Positions 10,579 to 19,053 of a stretch of 64,000 bases of DNA are shown here, one piece after another. This stretch comes from Paraburkholderia kururiensis (GTDB lineage: Bacteria > Pseudomonadota > Gammaproteobacteria > Burkholderiales > Burkholderiaceae). The notes beneath the pieces were generated by a model. That model saw only the letters and a list, made by a program, of their open reading frames with translations, did no database searches and was not told the DNA's origin. Each line of letters opens with the position of its first letter. The stretch's first letter is position 1. The position numbers were made by a program, and so were the translations under genes. The stretch is from positions 4,774,001 through 4,838,000 of the forward strand of contig NZ_CP139965.1 of the NCBI RefSeq assembly GCF_034424375.1. The letters are read 5' to 3'.

Positions 10579-11727
10579 TCACCACTCGGCGACGCTTCCG
10601 TCGGAATGGCGCCACACCGGATTGCGCCAGCGGTGGCCCACCTTCGCCATCTCGCGAACCTTGTCCTCGTTCACCTCGATACCGAGGCCGGGGCCTTGCG
10701 GAATCGAGACGAAGCCGTCTTCGTAGCGGAACACTTCGGGGTTGCGGATGTAGTCGAGCAGATCGTTGCCCTGGTTGTAGTGAATGCCGAGGCTCTGCTC
10801 CTGGATGAACGCGTTGTAGCTCACCGCGTCGATCTGCAGGCACGTGGCGAGCGCGATGGGCCCAAGCGGGCAGTGCAGCGCGAGCGCGACGTCGTAGGCT
10901 TCCGCCATCGATGCGATCTTGCGGCACTCGGTGATGCCGCCCGCGTGCGACGCATCGGGCTGAATGATATCGACGTAGCCGCCCGCCAGAATGTGCTTGA
11001 AATCCCAGCGCGAGTAGAGCCGCTCGCCGAGCGCAATAGGCGTGTTGGTCTGGTTGACGATGTCGCGCAGCGCTTCCACGTTCTCCGAGAGCACCGGCTC
11101 TTCGATGAAGAGCAGGCGGTACGGGTCCAGCTCTTTTGCCAGCACCTTCGCCATGGGCTTGTGCACGCGGCCGTGGAAGTCCACGCCGATGCCCACGTGC
11201 GGACCCACGGCTTCGCGCACCGCCGCCACGTTGGCGATCACGCCTTCCACCTTCTCGAAAGTGTCGATGATCTGCAGCTCTTCGGAGCCGTTCATCTTCA
11301 CCGCCTTGAAGCCGCGCTCCACCACGGCGCGCGCGTTGTTCGCCACGTCGTGCGGACGGTCTCCGCCAATCCACGAGTAGACCTTGATGCGATCGCGCAC
11401 CTGGCCGCCCAGCAGCGCGTGCACGGGCACGCCGTGATGCTTGCCCTTGATGTCCCAGAGCGCCTGGTCGATGCCCGCGATCGCGCTCATGGAAATCGGG
11501 CCGCCGCGATAGAAGCCGGCGCGGTACATGACCTGCCAGTGGTCTTCGATCAGCAGCGGGTCTTTGCCGACGAGGTAGTCCGCGAGTTCGTGGACGGCGG
11601 CTTCCACGGTATGGGCGCGACCTTCCACAACCGGCTCGCCCCAGCCGACGATGCCCTCGTCCGTTTCGATCTTGAGGAACAGCCAGCGCGGCGGGACGAT
11701 GAACGTTTCGAGGCGGGTGATCTTCAT
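10579..11727 (-). CDS. dgoD: D-galactonate dehydratase
   Basis: A 382-residue enolase-superfamily enzyme of the mandelate racemase group, the same length as E. coli DgoD. Metal ligands Asp183, Glu209 and Glu235 and the catalytic His185 (VDFHGRVHK) and His285 (ALHCPLGP) are all at the expected places. It dehydrates D-galactonate to 2-keto-3-deoxy-D-galactonate in the cytoplasm. The kinase and aldolase (dgoK, dgoA) of the pathway are not in this window. A divergent FadR-type regulator sits across a 318-base gap holding a palindromic operator. Confidence 0.95.
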   Translation of the reverse strand: MKITRLETFIVPPRWLFLKIETDEGIVGWGEPVVEGRAHTVEAAVHELADYLVGKDPLLIEDHWQVMYRAGFYRGGPISMSAIAGIDQALWDIKGKHHGVPVHALLGGQVRDRIKVYSWIGGDRPHDVANNARAVVERGFKAVKMNGSEELQIIDTFEKVEGVIANVAAVREAVGPHVGIGVDFHGRVHKPMAKVLAKELDPYRLLFIEEPVLSENVEALRDIVNQTNTPIALGERLYSRWDFKHILAGGYVDIIQPDASHAGGITECRKIASMAEAYDVALALHCPLGPIALATCLQIDAVSYNAFIQEQSLGIHYNQGNDLLDYIRNPEVFRYEDGFVSIPQGPGLGIEVNEDKVREMAKVGHRWRNPVWRHSDGSVAEW

Positions 11728-12045
11728 GGCGATGTCTCCTTGCGAATGCCGTGACTGCGCGGCGGCCGTTTGCGTGGAAAAAGAGGCGCCGCGTCGAGTG
11801 GCGATATCCTAGCGCAAAACGCAAAACAGTACTATTAATAGTACTATTGCGGCCGCATCGCGCCACATGGCCACGTATTGCGGTCCCGCATGCCCGGCGC
11901 GCCGGGAATGTCCGATAATCGCGGTCGCTTTCGCGCGGCTGCCTTTGCCGGATGCGCGCGAAGACCCGCCGCCCGCGAGCGGCGGTCCAGCCTGGCCTGG
12001 CGCTGCGAGCCGGCCGCACAAGTACAAGCACAACGGAGAACAGCC
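11728..12045. other. dgoD/dgoR divergent control region
   Basis: This holds the operator described separately and otherwise no gene in the preferred reading. The regulator frame stays open upstream through ATGs at 11878 and 11908, which would extend the protein into this region, but the translated stretch is Arg/Ala-rich and unlike the family. Confidence 0.5.
11828..11848. promoter_or_regulatory. palindromic operator, probable DgoR site
   Basis: Positions 11828-11845 form a perfect 18-base palindrome, AGTACTATTAATAGTACT. An overlapping perfect 12-base palindrome, AATAGTACTATT, covers 11837-11848. It lies about 100 bases before dgoD and 200 before the regulator. FadR-type GntR proteins bind short GTnnnAC-like palindromes, so autoregulation plus dgoD control is inferred. 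Confidence 0.6.
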
Positions 12046-12723
12046 ATTCAGAACGATCTGCACGGCCGCGTGGCATACGAACTCGCCACGGCCATTCTGC
12101 GCGGCGACTATGCGCCGGGATCGGTCCTGCCGCGCGAGGCGGAACTCATGGAGGCCTTCGGCGTGAGCCGCACGGTGCTGCGCGAAGCGCTGCGCACGCT
12201 GACGTCGAAGGGGTTGGTGGAGTCGCGGCCGCGGGTGGGCACGCGTGTGCGTCCGCGTGACGCGTGGAACCTGCTCGATGCGGACCTGCTCAACTGGTAC
12301 GCGCGCGTGGCGCCGCCGCTCAAGTTCGCGATGAAGCTGCAGGAAATGCGCGAAATGATCGAGCCGTACGCAGCCGCGCTCGCTGCTGCCGCACACGACG
12401 AAGCCGCGCTTGCCGCCATCGCCGAGGCGCACGCCGCCATGGCGGCCGCCCGCAACGAGGACGAATGGGTGCGCGCCGACCTGCAATTCCATCTGAGCGT
12501 GCTGGACGCGTGCTGCAACGAGTTGCTCATTCCGCTCGGCGCGTTGATCGAGCGCACGCTGGAGGCCCAGTTGCGCGTGAACGCCAAGCGTGCCGACGTG
12601 TTCAACGCCGCGTTGCCCGACCACACTGCGGTGCTCGAAGCCATTCAGGCACGCGACACGGTACGCGCGCGAGAAACCATGGCGGCGTTGCTTTCCACCA
12701 CGCGCGCTCGCATGGAGGAGTAA
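12046..12723 (+). CDS. dgoR: FadR-subfamily GntR regulator, DgoR-like
   Basis: A GntR/FadR regulator: the winged helix covers about residues 5-70 (AILRGDYAPGSVLPREAEL, then GVSRTVLREALRTL), and the FCD effector domain follows, with Asp/His metal-ligand positions (DLQFHLSVLDACCN and DHTAVLEAI). Aligning by eye with E. coli DgoR (229 residues) puts the N-terminus at an ATT codon at 12046, which has GGAG seven bases upstream and gives 225 residues. ATG starts at 11908 or 11878 would add 46 or 56 unlikely residues. It probably represses dgoD in the absence of galactonate. A small hairpin (12732-12750) follows the stop, where it meets the end of the convergent transporter gene. Confidence 0.8.
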   Translation: MQNDLHGRVAYELATAILRGDYAPGSVLPREAELMEAFGVSRTVLREALRTLTSKGLVESRPRVGTRVRPRDAWNLLDADLLNWYARVAPPLKFAMKLQEMREMIEPYAAALAAAAHDEAALAAIAEAHAAMAAARNEDEWVRADLQFHLSVLDACCNELLIPLGALIERTLEAQLRVNAKRADVFNAALPDHTAVLEAIQARDTVRARETMAALLSTTRARMEE

Positions 12724-12738
12724 GCCGCGAGGCTGCGC

Positions 12739-14037
12739 CTACTGCGCAGCTTGCGGATGTCTGCGCAAACCGCCGCGTGCAATCGCGAGCGTGAGCACGG
12801 CCGACAAGCCAAGGCTCGCCGCGACGACGTAGAGGCCCGCCGCGTAACCGCCCGTCACCGACTTCAGCCAGCCGATGGCGAAGGGTCCGACGAAACCGCC
12901 CAGGTTGCCGATCGAATTGATCATCGCGATGCCTGCGGCGGCGCCCGCTCCCGAAAGGAACGACGCCGGCATGGCCCACAACGGCGCCTTCGCGGCGCTG
13001 ATACCCACGTTCACCACGACGAGCGCCAGCACGACCTGCGCTGCCGTCTGCGCGATGCCGCAGAAGGCGAGTCCCGCGGCGGCCGCTACGCACGGGATGA
13101 CGACGTGCCACGTGCGTTCGCTCGCGCGGTCCGAATGACGCGCCCAGGCGATCATGCCCACCACGGCCAGCACGCTCGGTATCGCGTTGAGCATGCCGGT
13201 GCCGAACGCGCTGAAGCCGAACTGGCGGATGATGAGCGGCGCCCACAAGCCCAGCGTATAGAGCCCCGCGGACGTGCCGAAGTAGATCAGTGCCATGACC
13301 AGCACGCGCGGATCGCGCAGCGCCCGCAGCGCGCCTTCGGTATGACCCGCCTGCGACTCGCGTTCGCGATGCTCGTCGCGCAGCGTGGCGATGAGCCAGG
13401 CCTTCTCTTCGGGCGCGAGCCACGCGGCTTTTTCCGGCGAGTCCGTGAGTGCGCGCAGCACCACGAAGCCGAGCACGATGGCGGGCAGCGCTTCGATCAG
13501 GAAGAGCCATTGCCAGTTGCTGAGGCCAAGCATGGGCGGCAATTCCATCAACGCGCCTGAAACGGGCGAGCCGATCGCCGTGGAAAGCGGCGCCGCCGCC
13601 ATGAACGCGGCCGCGGCCATCGCGCGCTGGCGAGCGGGAAACCACTGGCTCAGATAGAGAATGATGCCGGGAAAGAAACCGGCCTCGGCCACGCCCAGCA
13701 GGAAACGCAGCGCATAGAACGAGTGCGGTCCGCTCACGAACGCCGACGCCGCGGACACGAGCCCCCACGTGACCATCACGCGCGCGATCCACACGCGTGC
13801 GCCGACCTTGTTGAGGATGAGGTTCGACGGCACCTCGAAGAGGAAATAGCCCAGAAAGAAGATGCCGCCGCCCAGACCGAACATGGCAGGCGTGAGTCCG
13901 ATGGCCTTGTTCATCGAGATCGCGGCAAAGCCTACGTTCACGCGATCCAGAAAGCTCACGAAGTAGAGCAGCATCACGAACGGCAGGATGCGCCACGTCA
14001 GCTTGCGCACGACGCGGGCGGGCAGGTCGGAAGTCAT
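12739..14037 (-). CDS. MFS transporter, anion:cation symporter family
   Basis: A 432-residue major facilitator with 12 predicted membrane helices and the ACS-family opening RKLTWRILPFVMLLYFVSFL followed by DRVNVGFAAISMNK. It also has the G-rich loop motifs (AEAGFFPGIILYLSQWFPAR). Members move organic anions such as tartrate, galactonate, glucarate or phthalate with protons. It lies 135 bases downstream of, and on the same strand as, a tartrate-dehydrogenase-like gene, so a tartrate-type substrate is a better guess than galactonate, although dgoD/dgoR are also close. The ATG at 14037 fits the family start. Confidence 0.88.
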   Translation of the reverse strand: MTSDLPARVVRKLTWRILPFVMLLYFVSFLDRVNVGFAAISMNKAIGLTPAMFGLGGGIFFLGYFLFEVPSNLILNKVGARVWIARVMVTWGLVSAASAFVSGPHSFYALRFLLGVAEAGFFPGIILYLSQWFPARQRAMAAAAFMAAAPLSTAIGSPVSGALMELPPMLGLSNWQWLFLIEALPAIVLGFVVLRALTDSPEKAAWLAPEEKAWLIATLRDEHRERESQAGHTEGALRALRDPRVLVMALIYFGTSAGLYTLGLWAPLIIRQFGFSAFGTGMLNAIPSVLAVVGMIAWARHSDRASERTWHVVIPCVAAAAGLAFCGIAQTAAQVVLALVVVNVGISAAKAPLWAMPASFLSGAGAAAGIAMINSIGNLGGFVGPFAIGWLKSVTGGYAAGLYVVAASLGLSAVLTLAIARGGLRRHPQAAQ

Positions 14038-14172
14038 GGTCGTCTCCAGTGGAGGTCGCCTGTCGTGCACGGGTAGCGCACGACGGCGGCTCTTCGTATG
14101 GTCGGTGTTGCTTCGTGTTGCTCTCACCGCGCGATTTCAGCGCGAGAAAAGGCAACGAGATGAGCGATGCGC

Positions 14173-15267
14173 TCAGGCGGCCTGCTGAACCAGCGCTGCG
14201 TGTTGCGCGACGTACGAGCAGACGGCGTCCGTCACCTGTGCCGTGGTCGCGCTGCCGCCCAGGTCGCGCGTATGAAGCGCGGGGTTGGCCGTGACGTGCT
14301 CGATGGCCGCCATCAGCACGCGCGCCGCGGCGTTTTCTCCCAGGTGTTCGAGCAACATGACCGCCGACCAGAACGTGCCGATCGGATTGGCGAGCCCCTT
14401 GCCCATGATGTCGAATGCGGAGCCGTGGATCGGCTCGAACATCGACGGGTAGCGGCGTTCGGGATCGAGGTTCGCCGTAGGCGCAATGCCGAGACTGCCC
14501 GCGAGCGCGGCGGCGAGGTCGCTCAGGATGTCCGCGTGCAGGTTCGTCGCGACGATGGTATCGAGCGACGCGGGACGGTTCACCATGCGCGCGGTGGCGG
14601 CGTCCACGAGTTCCTTGTCCCAGCTGACGTCGGGAAACTCCTTCGAGATCTGCACGGCGATCTCGTCCCACATCACCATGGCGTGGCGCTGCGCGTTGCT
14701 CTTCGTGATCACCGTGAGATGCTTGCGCGGACGCGATTGCGCGAGACGAAACGCGAAACGCAGAATTCGTTCGACGCCCGCGCGCGTCATCATCGAAACG
14801 TCCGTTGCCACCTCGATGGGGTGGCCCTGATGCGCGCGGCCGCCCACACCCGAATATTCGCCTTCCGAGTTTTCGCGCACGATCACCCAGTCGAGGTCCG
14901 CAGGCGCGCAGCGTTTCAATGGCGCATCGATGCCGGGCAGGATGCGCGTGGGGCGCACGTTCGCGTACTGGTCGAAGCCCTGGCAGATCTTGAGCCGCAG
15001 GCCCCACAGCGTGATGTGGTCGGCAATGTGCGGATCGCCCGCCGAACCGAACAGAATCGCGTCCTTGTTGCGCAGGGCGTCGAGTCCGTCGGCGGGCATC
15101 ATGACGCCGCGCTGGCGGTAGTAGTCCCCGCCCCAGTCGAAGTTTTCGAACTCGAATGCGAACGCATCGGAACGCTGCGCAAGCGCTTCCAGCACGCGCT
15201 GGCCCGCGGGCACCACTTCTTTGCCGATGCCGTCGCCGGGAATGGTGGCAATGCGCCAGGTCTTCAT
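14173..15267 (-). CDS. tartrate dehydrogenase-like beta-decarboxylating dehydrogenase
   Basis: A 364-residue member of the isocitrate/isopropylmalate dehydrogenase family, with the N-terminal IPGDGIGKEVVPAG, the substrate segment ENSEGEYSGVGGR (the Arg/Tyr loop) and the metal-binding block DILSDLAAALAGSLGIAPTAN. The segments ILFGSAGDPHIADHITLWGL and FDQYANVRPTR are typical of tartrate dehydrogenase/decarboxylase (TtuC type). It would oxidise and decarboxylate tartrate or malate with NAD in the cytoplasm. A divergent LysR gene starts 150 bases away and the transporter follows on the same strand, so the set looks like a small catabolic operon. Confidence 0.88.
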   Translation of the reverse strand: MKTWRIATIPGDGIGKEVVPAGQRVLEALAQRSDAFAFEFENFDWGGDYYRQRGVMMPADGLDALRNKDAILFGSAGDPHIADHITLWGLRLKICQGFDQYANVRPTRILPGIDAPLKRCAPADLDWVIVRENSEGEYSGVGGRAHQGHPIEVATDVSMMTRAGVERILRFAFRLAQSRPRKHLTVITKSNAQRHAMVMWDEIAVQISKEFPDVSWDKELVDAATARMVNRPASLDTIVATNLHADILSDLAAALAGSLGIAPTANLDPERRYPSMFEPIHGSAFDIMGKGLANPIGTFWSAVMLLEHLGENAAARVLMAAIEHVTANPALHTRDLGGSATTAQVTDAVCSYVAQHAALVQQAA

Positions 15268-15354
15268 GTCCGTGTGTCTCCCTCGAAGCTGTAGATGTGG
15301 CGGCTATCGTCGCGCAGAAAGCGCGGCCAGGAACGGTGCTAGACTGAAACCGCC

Positions 15355-15371
15355 TTTAACCTCACGTTAAG
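15355..15371. promoter_or_regulatory. LysR-type operator candidate
   Basis: TTAAC and GTTAA (15356-15360 and 15366-15370) form an inverted repeat with a five-base gap, which satisfies the T-N11-A LysR box. It lies between the divergent dehydrogenase and LysR genes, 47 bases before the latter. Confidence 0.5.
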
Positions 15372-15417
15372 AATCGGCTCGCTTTATCACCGATCTTTAC
15401 GACGTTTTCCTTGCTCC

Positions 15418-16359
15418 ATGGCCACCATCCAGCCCGACGACTTCGGTTTCTTTTCGACGCTCGCCGGTAGCGGCAGCCTTACCGCGGCTGCGCGCGAACT
15501 CGGTCTTTCGACGGCGGCGGTGAGCAAACATCTCGCGCAGATGGAAGCGCGCGCGGGCGTTGCGCTCGTGAATCGCACCACGCGCCGCATGAGCCTCACG
15601 CCGGAAGGCGAGCTGTATCTCGCGCGGGCGCGGCAGATTCTCGGCGAGATGGACGAGCTTGCCGAGCTGCTCGGCGGCTCGCGCGCGGTGCCGAAGGGAC
15701 TCTTGCGCGTGAACGCGACGCTCGGCTTCGGCCGCAGCCATGTGGCGCCCGCGATCTCGCGATTCGTCGAGCGTTATCCCGATGTGGAGGCGCAGTTGCA
15801 GCTTTCCGTCGATCCGCCGCCGCTCAGCGACGACGCGTTCGACGTCTGCATCCGTTTCGGCGAACCGCCCGACGCGCGCGTGATTGCGCGACGCGTCGCG
15901 CCGAACCGGCGGCTCTTGTGCGCGTCGCCCAAGTATCTGCGGCGGCACGCGGCGCCGAAGAGTCCGCGCGAACTCGCGCAGCACAACTGCATCGGCATTC
16001 GCCAGGGCGGCGACGGTTATGGCGTATGGCGACTCACGAGTGGTCGTGGTGCCGCACAGAAAACGGAGACGGTGAGGGTGCGCGGCAATCTCGCGACGAA
16101 TGACGGCGAGATCGCGGTGAAGTGGGCGCTCGACGGGCACGGCATCCTGATGCGCGCGGAGTGGGACATCGCGCCGTATCTGCGCGACGGCACGCTTGTG
16201 CAGGTACTACCCGAGTACCGCACGCCGGGCGCCGACATCTATGCGGTCTACGCGCCGCACCATCAACTGTCGGCGCGCGTGCGGGCATTCGTCGATTTTC
16301 TGGCCGCGGAATTGACGCGGCCTATGGGCAAGGGGAAGAAGCGGCGCAGCGTGAGGTGA
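15418..16359 (+). CDS. LysR family regulator
   Basis: A 313-residue LysR regulator: an N-terminal winged helix (residues about 5-65, FFSTLAGSGSLTAAARELGL then NRTTRRMSLTPEGELYL) and a periplasmic-binding-protein-like effector domain from about 90. The closing of that domain (GILMRAEWDIAPYLRDGTLV, then QVLPEY and VYAPHHQLSARVRAF) is typical of the DmlR/TtdR-like group that controls malate or tartrate catabolism. Divergent placement next to the tartrate-type dehydrogenase supports it as the local activator. Confidence 0.9.
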   Translation: MATIQPDDFGFFSTLAGSGSLTAAARELGLSTAAVSKHLAQMEARAGVALVNRTTRRMSLTPEGELYLARARQILGEMDELAELLGGSRAVPKGLLRVNATLGFGRSHVAPAISRFVERYPDVEAQLQLSVDPPPLSDDAFDVCIRFGEPPDARVIARRVAPNRRLLCASPKYLRRHAAPKSPRELAQHNCIGIRQGGDGYGVWRLTSGRGAAQKTETVRVRGNLATNDGEIAVKWALDGHGILMRAEWDIAPYLRDGTLVQVLPEYRTPGADIYAVYAPHHQLSARVRAFVDFLAAELTRPMGKGKKRRSVR

Positions 16360-16378
16360 TGGCGCTTGTTCAACCGGG

Positions 16379-16419
16379 CCGATCACGCCGTGCGGCGCAG
16401 CTGGCGTGATCGGTTGAAA
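16379..16419. terminator. hairpin between convergent genes
   Basis: CCGATCACGCC and GGCGTGATCGG form an 11-base stem around a loop of about 13 bases, between the converging LysR and ArsC-like genes. No clear T-run follows on either strand, so the terminator role is inferred from its place. Confidence 0.4.
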
Positions 16420-16424
16420 AAAGC

Positions 16425-17006
16425 CTACGCGCAAGCCGCCTCGCGCGAACCGGTATGACGGTCCAGCGAAGGCGAGACCATGTCGCCGCTTGCATCGAGC
16501 AACGTCGCCGGCACAGTCGTCGATGTTCCACGTGCCGACGAACCATTGCAGTACTGCGGCAACGAAATGAACACGCTCACGCGGCGCAGGATCTGCCAGA
16601 AGACGCGTTCGAACGCGCGCGACCGTTCGGCGTCCGTCATGCCTTCGGCGAGCGGGTCCGGGAAACTCCATTCGCAGAACTCCGGCTCGCCTGGGAAGGC
16701 GGGCGCATGGTACTCGGTGACGCGGCTGTCCAGCGCGATGACGATGTCCATGCGAGGCGCCCACTGTCCCGTGAACTCGTGCCAGCTCTTCGGATTGAGC
16801 CGGCCGAGTTCCGATATGCCTGGGCGCAGTTGGGCCAGGGCCAGGGGGTGCACCTTGGATGCCGGATCCGCTCCGGCGCTGAACGGTGCGAAACGGTCGC
16901 CCGCCAGTTCGCGCAACAAGGCTTCTGCCATGATGCTGCGTGCCGAATTCTCCTTGCAGAGAAACAGCACCTTGTATTTTTCGGTCACAGCACTACCCCG
17001 TAACAT
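16425..17006 (-). CDS. ArsC/low-molecular-weight phosphatase family protein
   Basis: A protein of about 193 residues with the C-X5-R loop CKENSARS near residue 17 and the Asp loop SFPDPLAEG near residue 118. These are the active-site parts of the thioredoxin-linked arsenate reductases and LMW protein phosphatases. Known arsenate reductases of this type have CTGNSARS, and the Lys-Glu here is a variant. The start may be ATG 17006 or GTG 16988, the latter giving VTEKYKVLFLC. The C-terminal 40 residues (after SLPQYCNGSS) are Ser/Thr/Asp-rich and do not look like the family, so that end may be poorly conserved. No arsR, arsB or acr3 gene is near, so a role in arsenic resistance is not supported by context. 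Confidence 0.75.
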   Translation of the reverse strand: MLRGSAVTEKYKVLFLCKENSARSIMAEALLRELAGDRFAPFSAGADPASKVHPLALAQLRPGISELGRLNPKSWHEFTGQWAPRMDIVIALDSRVTEYHAPAFPGEPEFCEWSFPDPLAEGMTDAERSRAFERVFWQILRRVSVFISLPQYCNGSSARGTSTTVPATLLDASGDMVSPSLDRHTGSREAACA

Positions 17007-17467
17007 GCATGCATTTTTCGTTGTGGGCGCCAATTGTGCAGCCGGACTCTTGCACATGGGTGACGGAATTGTGACATGGCAATTTCGTCGCCAGTGAAGC
17101 CCACGTGCCGCGCGGAGCCTGGTGTTTCGCCTGGTCTTTCCTGGCTCTGCGGCGAAAAGGTCGCAAAGGATACAGGAAGCCAGCGCGCTTGTTGAGAGGC
17201 ATATCCGCCCGGCGCAAACGGCGCTTGAACATGCGCATCGTGTGCAAGGTTGGATGTCATGGGACGCAAACGCATACCCGGCGACGCTCTCCGCGAAGTC
17301 ATGCATCGAGCCTGTTGTAGTTACCGGGCGCGCGGGCAAAATCGGGCGGATGTCGGTAATAGTTGCGATACCATACGATCGTTCCGCGGGAGGACAGTCA
17401 ACAGGCTGCGTTTGCTTGCCGGACGCTTTTCTTCCGGGTTTCTCAGCGCCCAAATTCCAATCGAGCC
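17007..17467. other. 461-base intergenic region, divergent promoters
   Basis: This lies between the leftward ArsC-like gene and the rightward diguanylate cyclase gene. Frames run open on both strands, but none has conserved-looking protein. I see no RNA gene or clear operator here. Confidence 0.35.
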
Positions 17468-18706
17468 ATGTCCAGCCCCGTCGCATTTATCGGCATTGCG
17501 ATTATGTCCTGCGTGATGAGCGTGGCGGTGCTGGGCTCACTGCTGCAGGCACGCATTCCGGGTCTTGGCCGCTGGTGCGCCGGGTATGTGGTGCTCGCCG
17601 TCGCACTCGCGCTGCTGCTCGTGCAGCGCGATGCACCGCCCGCTATCGTCACGGCCGCTGTTGGTGTGATGCTCGTCCTTGCAGCGCTGCTCGTCGTGCA
17701 GGGCTTCCGTCAGTTCTTCTTTCTTCGGCCATCGTTTTTCCCTGAGTATCTGCTCGCAGGCGCAGTGGTGTCGGGCTTCGTCTACTGGACCTTTGCCTCA
17801 GTCGATCTCGACGCTCGCGTGTCGTTGCTCTCTGCGTTTCTGGGCTACGTGCGCATCGCGGTGGGCTGGATGGCCTACCGCTTTCGCCCGCCGGGTCGTC
17901 CGAGATACAGCTATCTGTTCGTGGCGGTCTCCGCGATACTGGGCGCGGCAGTCCATGTCGGACGAGGCCTTGCCTACGGCTTCGGCTTCGCACACCAGAC
18001 CACGTTCCTCGAAGCCACGCCGCTCAATACGGCGTTTGTCGGCATGGGCATCCTCACGCTGCCGTGCCTGTCGATCGGCATGGTGATGCTCGCGCACGAC
18101 AGAATGGCCGAACGCATGGAGCGTATGGCCACCATCGACGAACTCACCGGCACGCTGGTGCGCCGCGCGTTCATGGCGCGCGGCAAGACGCTGCTGGACG
18201 CGACGCGCGCGTCGGGCAAGCGCCTTTCCATTGCAATTCTCGACATCGACAACTTCAAGACCATCAACGACCGCTACGGCCACGCGGCCGGCGACAGGAC
18301 GCTCGCGTGTTTTGCCGCGGCCATCTCGAAGGGCATTCGCTGTACCGACCTGTTCGGGCGACTGGGCGGCGAAGAATTCGGCGTGCTGATTGCCGACGCG
18401 AGCAAGGCCGAGGCGGCGCGGCTCACCGACCAACTCAGGGCATCGATTGCCGCGCTGATGCCGCAGCAGGACGGCCGCGCGAAGTGCACGTTCAGCGCAG
18501 GCGTTGCCGAGTTCGGCCAGGGCGATACCTTCGCGGATGCGATGGCGCGTGCCGATGCCGCGCTGTATGCCGCGAAGGACCACGGTCGCAACTGCGTGAT
18601 GGCGGCGCCTGCGACAAGCGACGGGGCATGCGACGTCTGCGAGGCGGTCGGCGCAGGGAGCGATGTGTCGCTTCATCCTTTGGACTCACAAGCAAAGACG
18701 GTGTAG
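17468..18706 (+). CDS. membrane-bound diguanylate cyclase (GGDEF)
   Basis: A 412-residue protein. The first 220 residues have about seven hydrophobic helices forming a membrane sensor of MASE-like kind. A GGDEF domain follows (about 230-395) with ATIDELTGTLVRRAF, DIDNFKTINDRYGHAAGD and the signature GGEEF at 300-304. The product-inhibition site RxxD (RCTD, 291-294) is present five residues before the signature, so it should be an active, feedback-inhibited c-di-GMP synthase at the inner membrane. The ATG at 17468 (MSSPVAFIGIA) is chosen; the earlier frame has no membrane-protein look. No EAL domain is present. The signal sensed is unknown. Confidence 0.9.
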   Translation: MSSPVAFIGIAIMSCVMSVAVLGSLLQARIPGLGRWCAGYVVLAVALALLLVQRDAPPAIVTAAVGVMLVLAALLVVQGFRQFFFLRPSFFPEYLLAGAVVSGFVYWTFASVDLDARVSLLSAFLGYVRIAVGWMAYRFRPPGRPRYSYLFVAVSAILGAAVHVGRGLAYGFGFAHQTTFLEATPLNTAFVGMGILTLPCLSIGMVMLAHDRMAERMERMATIDELTGTLVRRAFMARGKTLLDATRASGKRLSIAILDIDNFKTINDRYGHAAGDRTLACFAAAISKGIRCTDLFGRLGGEEFGVLIADASKAEAARLTDQLRASIAALMPQQDGRAKCTFSAGVAEFGQGDTFADAMARADAALYAAKDHGRNCVMAAPATSDGACDVCEAVGAGSDVSLHPLDSQAKTV

Positions 18707-19053
18707 GCGCGATCGCGCCTTGGCCATCAAGCGATCAAGTGTTCCTCTGGGAGTGCGGTGATCTCCAGCGCGACGATTTGCGCGAGCAGGTTGAGAGGAT
18801 GCGGGCGGAGCTCGAACACAGGGTTCTGTCCCACTCATTGCCGCAAGCGCCGGCCAAGACGCGGCGGCGCCCGAAGGTTTGATCCTGGGGGCAGGGCTTC
18901 CGGCGTTAAAACTGGCTCAAGGGTTTCGGGCGAAGAAACGTCGCCAGCAACCCTTCTGCCATTGTTGGCTGTGGTGGCGCGTCAAGAGAGTGCGCTTCGT
19001 CGAGCGCAGGCGCTCGCTCTTGACCCGGCAAGCGACGCGGCGCGGCGTCCGTG
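18707..19053. other. 347-base junction region, possible left edge of island
   Basis: No clear gene. A GTG-started frame at 18739-18882 would give 47 residues (MFLWECGDLQRDDLREQVER at the start), helical and charged, but without other support. Base composition begins to change to the lower-GC style of the following genes. Positions 18972-18979 (TGGTGGCG) match the end of the tRNA at 26982; see the island entry. Confidence 0.35.

Noticed and set aside
12602..15007. An 801-residue minus-strand frame over the transporter and dehydrogenase genes.
   Set aside because: It crosses two well-supported genes in another frame and its translation has no domain pattern.
18739..18882. A 47-residue GTG-started protein at the left edge of the island.
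   Set aside because: No ribosome site, no family resemblance, and the frame is continuous with a shadow of the diguanylate cyclase.
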